Shown piece by piece: positions 1 to 6,483 of a stretch of DNA of 8,340 nucleotides. A program made the translations under genes and the position numbers. Below the pieces are notes generated by a model. It was not told where the DNA came from. It worked only from the letters and a program-made list of their open reading frames with translations, and searched no databases. The DNA comes from Pseudomonadota bacterium (GTDB lineage Bacteria > Pseudomonadota > Alphaproteobacteria > Rhizobiales > Devosiaceae), in the NCBI GenBank assembly GCA_023387585.1, contig JAEWHZ010000292.1:1-8340 (forward strand), in the 5' to 3' direction. Numbering within the stretch: position 1 is the stretch's first letter; each line of letters starts with the position of its first letter.

Positions 1-1274
1 ACCATCCCAATGTGCGCTCCATCGTCGCCCAGATCGGCGAGCTCGACGTGCAGCTTCGCGCCGAGGCCATGCGGATCGCCGAATCGCTCGAGGCCGAATC
101 CGATATCCAGTCCGGCATCGAGGAAGCACTGAACCGCGAGCTCGAAACCCTCAAGCAGGGCGCTTCAACGGCGACCCGCGAATCCGTGACCTTGCAGGGT
201 CTGGTGCGCGAAGCGACGGCGCAGCGCGAATTGCTGGAAAGCTATCTGCGGCGCTATTCCGAAGCCGCGTCGCGCTCCGACGGAAATTCGGCGCTGCCCG
301 ATGTGCGCGTGATCTCCGTCGCCGCGCCGCCGGTCAATCCGTCGAGCCCGCAGGTCGCCATGACCCTGTTGGCGGTCGGGCTCGTGATGCTGGTGGGGCA
401 GGTGGGCCTGATCATCTTCGCCGAACTGCTGTCGGGCCGCGCGCTGCGTCCGGCCCAGGATTTCGTGCCCGGTTTCGTGCCGGTGGCGCCCGTCTTCGCG
501 CCAACAGCCGCCACCGAGCCCACCGACCGCATGCCGGACGAGCCGGCGCCGGAGCTTCGCGAAACCGAAGCCGAAGCGGAGGAAGACGCCGGGGAGATCG
601 TGCCGGAAGAACAGGACGAGGTCATACGGCATGTGCCGCAGGAGCCCGGTCCACGGATCGAGCCGGAGGTTGCACCGGACCTGGCAGAGGACCTAGCGCC
701 GGTGGAGGCCGAGCTGGCGACGCCCGCGATCCTGCCCGACCATTCCCGACTGCGCGACGAGATTCTCGCCGGACATATCCGCACGCTGATCGTGGCGGGC
801 GTCGGCTCCGACTGGGTCAGCGGCGACCTTGCGGCGCAGCTGGCGCGCGAACTGGTCGATGCCGGCCTTTCCGTGGCGCTGGTCGATGCCGGCTCGCGCG
901 AGCCGTCCGAGGAGCCGGGCATTTCCGACCTCAGCCTCGGCACCGCCAGCTTTGGCGACGTGGTGCGCAAGAACACCGATATCGGCTTCGCCGATGTGCC
1001 CTGGGGGCGTGAGGCCGAGTTCGACCCGAACTCGACCCGTCCGCTCACACTGGTCGAGGCGCTGGGGGATCTTTACGAGGCGGTATTGGTCGCGACCGGC
1101 CCGATCGGGCGCTATTCCACCCTGTCGGCCTTCACCGACGCCGCCGACCGCGTGGTGCTGGTCTCGGTCGACGGCACCACGGCGACCGAGATCGCCGATC
1201 TGCGCGCCGAGCTCGACGAGGCGGGCTATCGCGACGTGGCCATCGTGCGAGAGCCGGGCCGGGCCGCGGCCTGA
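1..1274 (+). CDS. Exopolysaccharide transport/chain-length protein (GumC/ExoP/Wzc-like), C-terminal part with degenerate kinase-like domain; 5' truncated
   Basis: The frame is open from base 3, so the start lies upstream of the window; the GTG at 12 is internal. Residue numbers here count from that GTG. Residues 1-85 are a charged helical, coiled-coil-like stretch ending in a GNVR-type segment (LLESYLRRYSEA). A region with the motif VISVAAPPVNPSSP (about 99-113) follows, and then one membrane segment (about 115-137). This is the periplasmic-to-inner-membrane end of a polysaccharide co-polymerase, which controls chain length during export. Residues 145-245 are a long acidic, Pro-rich cytoplasmic linker. 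Residues 255-415 resemble a BY-kinase/ParA-like fold: IRTLIVAGVGS, VALVDAG (a Walker A'-like strand) and YEAVLVATGP. The Walker A Lys-Ser/Thr is absent, the Walker B Asp is Ala, and there is no C-terminal Tyr cluster, so kinase activity is unlikely. The stop is 3 bp before the deacetylase, implying one operon. The family call is firm; the exact polymer is unknown. Confidence 0.85.
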   Translation, partial: HPNVRSIVAQIGELDVQLRAEAMRIAESLEAESDIQSGIEEALNRELETLKQGASTATRESVTLQGLVREATAQRELLESYLRRYSEAASRSDGNSALPDVRVISVAAPPVNPSSPQVAMTLLAVGLVMLVGQVGLIIFAELLSGRALRPAQDFVPGFVPVAPVFAPTAATEPTDRMPDEPAPELRETEAEAEEDAGEIVPEEQDEVIRHVPQEPGPRIEPEVAPDLAEDLAPVEAELATPAILPDHSRLRDEILAGHIRTLIVAGVGSDWVSGDLAAQLARELVDAGLSVALVDAGSREPSEEPGISDLSLGTASFGDVVRKNTDIGFADVPWGREAEFDPNSTRPLTLVEALGDLYEAVLVATGPIGRYSTLSAFTDAADRVVLVSVDGTTATEIADLRAELDEAGYRDVAIVREPGRAAA

Positions 1275-1277
1275 CGC

Positions 1278-2327
1278 ATGGCCGGAAACGCCAAGTACCT
1301 GGCCCTGCGCCTGATGTTCGAGGCTCTGTGGCTGACGCGGGCGCCGATGCTGGCGCGCATGCTGTCCAGATGCCGCGGCGTCATCCTCACCCTGCACCGG
1401 GTGCTGCCGGACGAGCCCGCCGATTTCTCGCCCAACGCCATCCTGCAGGTGCGGCCGGATTTTCTCGAATATGTCATCGAGCGGGTGCGCGAGCTCGGCT
1501 GCGACATCGTCTCGCTCGACGAGGCGCTGGAGCGGCTGGCGGCGAAGGCGAAGCCGCGCCCCTTCGTGGTGCTGACCTTCGATGACGGCTATCGCGACAA
1601 CCTCGCCTACGCCCTGCCGGTGCTGCGCCGCCAGGATGCGCCCTTCGTGCTCTACATTCCGACCGCCTTCGTCGACGGCACGGGCGAGGTGTGGTGGCAG
1701 GCGCTGGAGGACATCGTCGCCGACAATGCCGGGTTGCAGGTCGCCCTCGGGGGCGAGGTGCAATATCTGCAAACCGCGACCCTCGCCGAAAAGCAGCGCA
1801 GCTACGACCTGCTCTACACCTATATGCGCAGCGCGCCGGAACCGCAGCGGCGCGAGACGCTGCACGAGCTGGCGCGCCTCTACAAATTCGACCTCGCCGC
1901 CCATTGCCGCGAATTGATCATGGACTGGCAGCAGGTGCGCCTGTTCGCCAACGATCCGCTGTGCACGCTGGGCGCCCATACGGTGCATCATTACGAGCTC
2001 GCCAAGCTGGGCGAAGCCGAGGCGCGGGCCGAGATGGAGCAATCCGTCGCCATCCTCGCCGCCCAGTTCGGCACGCGGCCGGAGCATTTTTCCTATCCGA
2101 TCGGGCGGCTGGTCTCGGCCGGCGAGCGCGAATATGCGCTGGCACGCGAACTGGGCCTGCGCACCGCCGTCACCACGCGGCCGGGCGGGCTCTATCCCGG
2201 GCATATCGAGCGGATGACGGCGCTGCCGCGCGTCTCGCTCAACGGGCTGTTCCAGTCGCAGCGCTATGTCGACGTCTTCGCCAGCGGCTCGCTGTTCAGC
2301 CTTTCCGGGAGACTGAAGGCGGCTTGA
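1278..2327 (+). CDS. Polysaccharide deacetylase family protein (NodB homology domain, CE4)
   Basis: This 349-residue protein probably removes acetyl groups from N- or O-acetylated sugars of a cell-surface polysaccharide, using a metal-dependent CE4 mechanism. The NodB motifs are visible: TFDDG at 100-104 (catalytic base and metal-binding Asp), HTVHH at 234-238 (metal-binding His pair) and FSYPIGR at 271-277. The metal triad is therefore intact and the enzyme is probably active. About 130 residues separate motifs 1 and 2, longer than in compact NodB domains; this insert is mostly helical and includes the segment MDWQQVRLFANDP. No clear signal peptide is seen, although the N-terminus (LALRLMFEALWLT) is hydrophobic, so location is uncertain. 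The ATG lies 3 bp after the stop of the chain-length protein, which indicates translational coupling and a shared role in exopolysaccharide production. The substrate cannot be told from sequence. Confidence 0.88.
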   Translation: MAGNAKYLALRLMFEALWLTRAPMLARMLSRCRGVILTLHRVLPDEPADFSPNAILQVRPDFLEYVIERVRELGCDIVSLDEALERLAAKAKPRPFVVLTFDDGYRDNLAYALPVLRRQDAPFVLYIPTAFVDGTGEVWWQALEDIVADNAGLQVALGGEVQYLQTATLAEKQRSYDLLYTYMRSAPEPQRRETLHELARLYKFDLAAHCRELIMDWQQVRLFANDPLCTLGAHTVHHYELAKLGEAEARAEMEQSVAILAAQFGTRPEHFSYPIGRLVSAGEREYALARELGLRTAVTTRPGGLYPGHIERMTALPRVSLNGLFQSQRYVDVFASGSLFSLSGRLKAA

Positions 2328-2330
2328 GGG

Positions 2331-2537
2331 CTAGTTTTCGGGCGCCGACATCCATTTGACGATCCACATCGCGGGCAGCAGCCAGGCGGTGCCGGCGATG
2401 GCGAAATAGCCGATATGGACCAGAGGCGGCATGTCCATCAGCAACCACAGATAGAGCGCCGTGGCGAGGATCGCCCAGGCACCGATCGAGGCGGTGAGCA
2501 GCACCGTGCCGATGAGCTTGCGGTTCGATTGTGTCAT
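2331..2537 (-). CDS. DUF2842 family small membrane protein
   Basis: This is a 68-residue protein with a short polar N-terminus (MTQSNRKLIG) and two membrane helices (about 9-33 and 39-61). It ends in a short basic/polar tail (KWMSAPEN). The pattern of RKLIGT at the start, GTAWLLPAMW in the second helix and a final W-M pair matches what I know of DUF2842, a short alphaproteobacterial family of unknown function. It diverges from ctaA across a 79-bp gap and meets the deacetylase tail to tail with only 3 bp between stop codons. The neighbourhood with heme A synthase hints at a membrane or respiratory role, but nothing in the protein itself shows function. No strong Shine-Dalgarno sequence precedes the ATG. 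Confidence 0.8.
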   Translation of the reverse strand: MTQSNRKLIGTVLLTASIGAWAILATALYLWLLMDMPPLVHIGYFAIAGTAWLLPAMWIVKWMSAPEN

Positions 2538-2593
2538 GGTGCGGCAACGCGGCTATTGCGTCCGAAGGCTCGCGCGGACTATCTCGCGGTCAT

Positions 2594-2603
2594 GTTCGCG
2601 AAC
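2594..2603. promoter_or_regulatory. 10-bp perfect palindrome in the DUF2842/ctaA divergent intergenic region
   Basis: The sequence GTTCGCGAAC is its own reverse complement. It lies 13 bp before the ctaA ATG in the 79-bp gap between two divergent genes. Its position would suit an operator or the edge of a promoter, but it is short and GC-rich, so chance is a real possibility. No regulator can be named from it. Confidence 0.2.
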
Positions 2604-2616
2604 CGTGTTAGCCGTC

Positions 2617-3717
2617 ATGACCACGCTTGAGAACCCCTCAAGCGGCCGCACCCCGCCATCCGCCCGCAGCGCCGAGCGCGTGGTGGGCGATCCGCTGCGC
2701 CCGATCCGCATCTGGCTCTACGGGCTGGCGGCCTTCGTGATCGTCATCCTCGTCGTCGGGGGCATCACGCGGCTGACCGAATCCGGGCTGTCGATCACCA
2801 CATGGCGGCCGGTCTCCGGCACCATCCCGCCGCTCAACGAGGCCGAATGGCTGGCCGAGTTCGCCGCCTATCAGCAGATCCCGCAATTCGAGGCCGTCCA
2901 TTCGTGGATGAGCCTCGATGACTTCAAGTTCATCTTTTTCTGGGAATGGCTGCACCGCGTGCTCGGACGCGTGCTGGGGCTGCTGTTCATCGTGCCCTTC
3001 ATCGTCTTTCTGGTGCGCCGACAGTTGCCGCGCTCGCTCGCCTGGCCGCTGTTCGGCCTGTTCCTGCTCGGCGGCTTTCAGGGATTTCTGGGCTGGTGGA
3101 TGGTGACCTCGGGGCTGAGCGATCTGATTTCGGTGTCGCAATACCGGCTCGCCACGCATCTGTGCGCCGCCGCGCTGCTGTTCATGGCGCTGATCTACGT
3201 GCCGCGCCGCATCACGCCGGGCGCCGCCGGGGGCGGGGTCGCGCGGGGCGACCGGGGCTGGGCCATGGCGCTAATGGCGCTGATTTTCCTCCAGATCGGG
3301 GCCGGGGGGTTCGTCGCCGGGCTCGATGCCGGCTCGGGCTACAACACCTGGCCGCTGATGGACGGGCAACTGATCCCCAACGGGCTGTTCGTCATGCAGC
3401 CCGCCTGGAGCAACCTGTTCGAGAACGCGCTGACGGTGCAGTTCATCCACCGCATGCTGGCCTATGCGATCGTCCTCCATGTCGGGTTCATGCTGTGGCG
3501 CAAATGGCGCCGGGGGGCGCTGGACGGCGTCCATGCCTGGCTGCCGCGCCTCGCCATGCTGGTGCTGATCCAGGTCGCGCTCGGCGTCTGGACGCTGCTG
3601 GCGGCGGTGCCGATCAGCCTCGCCGTGGGACACCAGACGCTGGCCTTCATGCTGGGCGGGGCGGTGATCGCCTATCTGGCAGATATGCAGCGTTCGCAGG
3701 CGGTTGTAGGACGGTAA
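2617..3717 (+). CDS. ctaA: Heme A synthase, COX15/CtaA family
   Basis: Heme A synthase oxidises the methyl group of heme O to the formyl group of heme A, needed by aa3-type cytochrome c oxidases, in the inner membrane. The 366-residue protein has about eight membrane helices. It carries the expected heme-ligand histidines: H113 (EWLHRVLGR), H181 (RLATHLCAA), H278 (QFIHRMLAY) and H339 (VGHQTLAF). Other family signatures are GGITRLTESGLSIT (48-61) and GGFVAGLDAGSGYNTWPLMDG (230-250). Only one cysteine (C183) is present, so the extracytoplasmic Cys pair of Bacillus-type CtaA is missing, as is usual for alphaproteobacterial/mitochondrial COX15. I chose ATG 2617 because extension to 2461 would overlap the divergent DUF2842 gene and add a non-conserved Arg-rich tail; an in-frame GTG at 2605 is a weaker alternative. 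No clear Shine-Dalgarno site is visible. The stop codon lies inside an inverted repeat. Confidence 0.95.
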   Translation: MTTLENPSSGRTPPSARSAERVVGDPLRPIRIWLYGLAAFVIVILVVGGITRLTESGLSITTWRPVSGTIPPLNEAEWLAEFAAYQQIPQFEAVHSWMSLDDFKFIFFWEWLHRVLGRVLGLLFIVPFIVFLVRRQLPRSLAWPLFGLFLLGGFQGFLGWWMVTSGLSDLISVSQYRLATHLCAAALLFMALIYVPRRITPGAAGGGVARGDRGWAMALMALIFLQIGAGGFVAGLDAGSGYNTWPLMDGQLIPNGLFVMQPAWSNLFENALTVQFIHRMLAYAIVLHVGFMLWRKWRRGALDGVHAWLPRLAMLVLIQVALGVWTLLAAVPISLAVGHQTLAFMLGGAVIAYLADMQRSQAVVGR

Positions 3718-3729
3718 TTATATACCGTC
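3710..3729. repeat. Inverted repeat across the ctaA stop codon
   Basis: A perfect 7-bp inverted repeat, GACGGTA (3710-3716) and TACCGTC (3723-3729), is separated by 6 bases and overlaps the TAA of ctaA. It opens a distinctly AT-rich stretch (about 3716-3770). No T-run follows, so it is not a standard intrinsic terminator. It may be a weak transcription-end structure or a protein-binding site for the downstream ribosomal promoter region. Confidence 0.3.
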
Positions 3730-3767
3730 ATGCTAGTACGTTGAATTGCAAGCATAAATCATTTTCA

Positions 3768-3797
3768 CTTGACGCGATCCCGGCGCGGGCGTAAACG
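3768..3797 (+). promoter_or_regulatory. Candidate sigma-70-type promoter for rplM-rpsI
   Basis: CTTGAC at 3768-3773 (TTGACG hexamer 3769-3774) fits the strongly conserved alphaproteobacterial -35 element. A 17-bp spacer leads to TAAACG (3792-3797), a moderate -10 match. The site lies in the 149-bp gap after ctaA and would start a leader of roughly 60-65 nt before rplM. The -35 is convincing, the -10 less so. Confidence 0.5.
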
Positions 3798-3866
3798 CAG
3801 CGCCAATGCGGGCGTCCGCCATGGCGAAACCTCCGCTTTCCTTTGGTTTCTTGGGAATTTCAACCG

Positions 3867-4331
3867 ATGAAGACTTACTCGGCCAAACCGAGCGAGATCG
3901 AGAAGCAGTGGGTGTTGATCGACGCCCAGGGGCTGGTCGTGGGCCGCCTCGCCTCGGTCATCGCCTTGCGCCTGCGCGGCAAGCACAAGCCCACCTTCAC
4001 ACCGCATATGGACATGGGTGACAACATCATCGTCATCAATGCCGACAAGGTGAAGCTGACCGGCCGCAAGCTGGACCAGCACCGTTTCCACTGGCACACC
4101 GGCTTTCCCGGCGGCATCAAGGACCGCACCGCGCGCCAGCTGCTCGAAGGCCGCTTCCCGCAGCGCGTGCTCGAGAATGCCGTGCGCCGCATGCTGCCGC
4201 GCGGGCCGCTCGGCCGCGACCAGCTGCGCAATCTGCGCGTCTATGCCGGCGCCGAGCATCCGCATGAGGCGCAGCAGCCCGTCCAGCTCGACGTGGCCGC
4301 GATGAACGCCAAGAACGTCAAGGTGAAGTAA
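3867..4331 (+). CDS. rplM: 50S ribosomal protein L13
   Basis: This 154-residue protein is L13, an early-assembling 23S rRNA-binding protein of the large subunit. Conserved features run the full length: KQWVLIDA (13-20), VVGRLAS (24-30), LRGKHKPTFTP (36-46), KLTGRK (63-68), HTGFPGG (77-83), AVRRMLPRGPLGR (105-117) and VYAGAEHPHEAQQP (125-138). The start ATG at 3867 gives the usual MKTYSAKP beginning; the in-frame TTG at 3843 would add eight residues without family support. A weak GGGAA Shine-Dalgarno-like stretch lies about 9 nt upstream. The stop is 2 bp from the rpsI start, so the two are translated from one transcript, as in most bacteria. Confidence 0.98.
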   Translation: MKTYSAKPSEIEKQWVLIDAQGLVVGRLASVIALRLRGKHKPTFTPHMDMGDNIIVINADKVKLTGRKLDQHRFHWHTGFPGGIKDRTARQLLEGRFPQRVLENAVRRMLPRGPLGRDQLRNLRVYAGAEHPHEAQQPVQLDVAAMNAKNVKVK

Positions 4332-4333
4332 GA

Positions 4334-4816
4334 ATGACCGAGACCCTCAATTCCCTCGAAGATCTGGGCTCGGCGGCGGCGTCCTCGGTCGCGGAGACCG
4401 CGCCCGTCTACGTCCAGAAGCTCGACCAGTACGGCCGCGCCTATGCCACCGGCAAGCGCAAGGACGCGGTCGCCCGCGTCTGGGTCAAGCCCGGCTCGGG
4501 CAAGATCGTCATCAACGGCAGGGACTTCGAAAAGTACTTTGCCCGCCCGGTGCTGCAGCTCATCGTGCAGCAGCCGATCGGCGTCGCCGAGCGCACCGGC
4601 CAGTATGACGTGATCGCCACCGTTTCCGGCGGCGGCCTGTCCGGCCAGGCCGGCGCGGTGCGCCATGGCCTCTCGCAGGCGCTCACCCATTACGAGCCCG
4701 AGCTGCGCGGCGTTCTCAAGAAGGGCGGCTTCCTGACCCGCGACAGCCGCGTGGTCGAGCGCAAGAAGTACGGCCGCGCCAAGGCCCGTCGTTCCTTCCA
4801 GTTCTCGAAGCGCTGA
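4334..4816 (+). CDS. rpsI: 30S ribosomal protein S9
   Basis: This 160-residue protein is S9 of the small-subunit head. Its C-terminal SKR tail reaches the P-site tRNA. The conserved core starts near residue 37 with YATGKRKDAVARVW, then KIVINGRDFEKYF (57-69), GGGLSGQAGAVRHGLSQAL (99-117), and RDSRVVERKKYGRAKARRSF before the terminal QFSKR. The first 36 residues are an Ala/Glu-rich extension beyond the compact E. coli-type S9, which is common in alphaproteobacteria. The gene starts 2 bp after the rplM stop and ends about 25 bp before a strong terminator. Confidence 0.98.
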   Translation: MTETLNSLEDLGSAAASSVAETAPVYVQKLDQYGRAYATGKRKDAVARVWVKPGSGKIVINGRDFEKYFARPVLQLIVQQPIGVAERTGQYDVIATVSGGGLSGQAGAVRHGLSQALTHYEPELRGVLKKGGFLTRDSRVVERKKYGRAKARRSFQFSKR

Positions 4817-4841
4817 CCGCGCTGCGAGCGACGACGGTATC

Positions 4842-4874
4842 GGCCCGGGGATGCGTTCCCGGGCCTTTTCTTTT
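4842..4874 (+). terminator. Intrinsic terminator of rplM-rpsI
   Basis: GGCCCGGG (4842-4849) pairs with CCCGGGCC (4858-4865). A G-T and an A-T pair extend the stem to 10 bp around a TGCG loop, and TTTTCTTTT follows at 4866-4874. It sits between rpsI and the convergent glycosyltransferase. The reverse strand has no T-run after the stem, so it acts mainly on the plus strand. Confidence 0.93.
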
Positions 4875-4879
4875 GAAAT

Positions 4880-6244
4880 TTACGGCCGCTCGGGCTGGGG
4901 GGCGAGGGTCAGGCGGGCGACGTCGCGCTTGACCTTTTCGGCCAGGGCCACGCGGCGGCTGGACTTGCGCTTGCGTGCGCCGGGCACGTAATTGGTCATG
5001 ACCCGCTCGATGACGCGCACCGCCTTGTCGACGCCGTCCTCGTTGCCGAGTTCCTCGGCGAGCTGGGCGGCGCGCTGGCGGTAGGAGCTGTTGCCGGTCA
5101 GGTCGCGCAGCGCCTCGGCCAGGACCTCGGGCGTGAGCTTGCGCAGCCGCACAGGCTTGGGTCCGACGCCAAGCTCGTAGATGCGCCGGCCCCAATAGGG
5201 CTGGTCGACGGCCTGCGGCACGATGAAGGTCGGGCGTCCCAGATAGAGCCCCGCCGCCGTGGTGCCGGCGCCGCCATGATGCACGACCGCGCTCATATAG
5301 CGGAACAGCCGGTCGTGCGGCGCTTTCCCGATGGCGAAGACGTTCTCGGGCAGGTCGGAGGGGTCGATGCCGCCCCAACCCCGCGCCACCACGGCACGCC
5401 CGCCCCACAGCCGCATGGCCTCGCGCAGGATCTGCGTGTTGCGCGCCGCACCGAACGGCATGGAACCGAAGCCGATATAGACCGGCGCCTCGCCGCGCGA
5501 CAGGAAGGCCTCGAATTCGGCGGAGGGCTGCCAGCCCGAATTGTCCTGCAACGGCCAGTAGCCGGTGACGATCGCCGTCTTCGGCCAGTCGCGCGGACGT
5601 GGCGAGATCAGGCCGGAATAGGCGTAGAGCGTGGTCAGGGGCGAGCCGTCGGTGTTCTGGAACAGCCCGCCCATCTGGCGCGAATCGAGCCCCATCAGGT
5701 CGCGGCGCAGCCGGTTGCGCGGCAGGTTGTAATACATCTGCTGCACGCTGACGGCAGTATAGGTCAGCTTGTTGAAGGCCGGTCCCAGGTCGGAGCCGAC
5801 ATAATACATGCACAGCGGGAACTCGCTGGTCGAGTTCAGCGGCTGCAGGGCCGACATGATCGCCGGCACGCGCAGCGCCTCGGCGATGTCGATGCCGAAG
5901 CTGGTGTTCATGTTGAGGATGATGGCGTCGGCGCCCTGGCACATGGCCCAGGCATGGCGCGCCGCCGTCTCGACGATCTGCGTACCCTGGCGCAGCAGCG
6001 ACGGCCCGTTGATGATGAGCGACTGGCTCATCGCGTTCTCGAAGCGCGACTGCTGCAGGAAGGACTGGATGGACGAGCCCAGCGAATGGAACTCGATGCC
6101 GTGGCTTTCCACCATGTCGCGGAAATCGCCGGAGGCGCCGAGGACGACCGAATATCCACGCTCGCGCAGACCCTTGGCGAGCGCGATGTAAGGCTGAACG
6201 TCGCCCTGCGTACCTATAGTGCACAAGGCAATGCGCTTGACCAT
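4880..6244 (-). CDS. GT1-family glycosyltransferase, sterol 3-beta-glucosyltransferase-like (UGT80/Atg26-type)
   Basis: The 454-residue protein is a two-domain GT-B glycosyltransferase, which moves a sugar from a nucleotide donor to a lipid-like acceptor. The N-terminal acceptor domain opens with IALCTIGTQGDVQPYIALAKGL (4-25), the PF03033-type signature. A linker motif LYAYSGLISPRPRDWP spans 206-221. The C-terminal donor domain has PVYIGFGSMP (254-263) and the nucleotide-sugar-binding stretch VHHGGAGTTAAGL (321-333), then PTFIVPQAVDQPYWGRRI (338-355). The H-GG-T spacing and DQPYWG are close to what I recall of sterol glucosyltransferases and related bacterial lipid or macrolide glycosyltransferases. 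A basic tail (about 423-440) may help membrane contact. There is no signal peptide, so it is probably cytoplasmic or at the inner face of the membrane. A GAGG Shine-Dalgarno-like site precedes ATG 6244. The acceptor (sterol, hopanoid, diacylglycerol or polyketide) cannot be told from sequence. The gene is monocistronic here, convergent to rpsI. Confidence 0.87.
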   Translation of the reverse strand: MVKRIALCTIGTQGDVQPYIALAKGLRERGYSVVLGASGDFRDMVESHGIEFHSLGSSIQSFLQQSRFENAMSQSLIINGPSLLRQGTQIVETAARHAWAMCQGADAIILNMNTSFGIDIAEALRVPAIMSALQPLNSTSEFPLCMYYVGSDLGPAFNKLTYTAVSVQQMYYNLPRNRLRRDLMGLDSRQMGGLFQNTDGSPLTTLYAYSGLISPRPRDWPKTAIVTGYWPLQDNSGWQPSAEFEAFLSRGEAPVYIGFGSMPFGAARNTQILREAMRLWGGRAVVARGWGGIDPSDLPENVFAIGKAPHDRLFRYMSAVVHHGGAGTTAAGLYLGRPTFIVPQAVDQPYWGRRIYELGVGPKPVRLRKLTPEVLAEALRDLTGNSSYRQRAAQLAEELGNEDGVDKAVRVIERVMTNYVPGARKRKSSRRVALAEKVKRDVARLTLAPQPERP

Positions 6245-6293
6245 GCCAACCTCACTCGAGCCCCGAACTCATTTCGGCTTTGCCGACATACCA

Positions 6294-6322
6294 TTTACAT
6301 CGGAATTGGGTGCGATTAAGAA
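6294..6322 (+). promoter_or_regulatory. Possible promoter for the alaC leader region
   Basis: TTTACA (6294-6299) is a five-of-six match to TTGACA. A 17-bp spacer leads to TAAGAA (6317-6322), a weak -10. The site lies in the AT-richer part of the 390-bp gap between the divergent glycosyltransferase and alaC genes. It would give a leader RNA of about 300 nt before alaC. The poor -10 keeps confidence low. Confidence 0.3.
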
Positions 6323-6375
6323 CGCGCTCGTCTAACCCGGTTCATTACAAAAACCGCCAGATCAGGGCAAGAGAG

Positions 6376-6483
6376 ATGCCGGACCGCATCACCTTGGCTT
6401 CGTTCGTACCCGCCGCCGGCCCCCGTGCCGGCGCGATGGCGGCTGGCATGGTTGCGGCAGCGGCGGCGGCGAACGCTCGCTAG
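6376..6483 (+). CDS. Candidate Ala-rich leader peptide (35 aa) upstream of alaC
   Basis: ATG 6376 is preceded by AGGG (6364-6367, 8 nt spacing) and by GAGAG. The ORF encodes 35 residues, 14 of them Ala, including six in a row (codons 27-32, bases 6454-6471) in the segment MVAAAAAANAR. The TAG stop (6481-6483) touches the left arm of a strong hairpin. A short ORF with a run of codons for the product of the next enzyme, ending at a hairpin, is the layout of ribosome-mediated attenuation, and alaC encodes an alanine-forming aminotransferase. Against this, GCG repeats arise easily in GC-rich DNA and no U-run terminator follows. A longer in-frame version from 6280 is less likely because it lacks this ribosome-binding context. 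The leader call is inference. Confidence 0.35.
   Translation: MPDRITLASFVPAAGPRAGAMAAGMVAAAAAANAR
6414..6433 (+). promoter_or_regulatory. Hairpin within the candidate leader ORF
   Basis: CGCCGGC (6414-6420) and GCCGGCG (6427-6433) form a 7-bp perfect stem with a 6-base loop, inside leader codons 13-20 and upstream of the Ala run. It could act as a pausing or competing structure in leader RNA. Such stems are also frequent in GC-rich DNA. Confidence 0.3.

Noticed and set aside
693..2204. A 503-codon minus-strand open frame opposite the chain-length and deacetylase genes
   Set aside because: It is antisense to two recognisable proteins; its Arg/His/Gln-rich product looks like a GC-rich shadow and matches no family I know.
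2328..2345. A terminator between the convergent deacetylase and DUF2842 genes
   Set aside because: Only 3 bp separate the stop codons and no stem precedes the short T-run there.
2461..2616. N-terminal extension of ctaA to an upstream ATG
   Set aside because: It would overlap the divergent DUF2842 gene and add a non-conserved Arg-rich tail; ATG 2617 gives the usual family length.
3806..4021. A 71-codon plus-strand frame over the start of rplM
   Set aside because: It is out of frame with rplM and lacks any family resemblance beyond chance.
4716..6224. A 502-codon minus-strand open frame overlapping the glycosyltransferase in another frame
   Set aside because: The other minus-strand frame has clear GT1 motifs; this one is Arg/Ala/His-rich without motifs and also runs into rpsI.
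6273..6287. Small hairpin TCGGC/GCCGA in the 5' region of the glycosyltransferase
   Set aside because: A 5-bp stem with a 3-base loop is too common in GC-rich DNA to report as a feature.
5276..6319. A 347-codon plus-strand open frame opposite the glycosyltransferase
   Set aside because: Antisense shadow without recognisable domains.
6280..6375. A longer 67-codon version of the leader ORF starting at 6280
   Set aside because: No ribosome-binding site fits and the extra residues look random; it would also start upstream of the candidate promoter.
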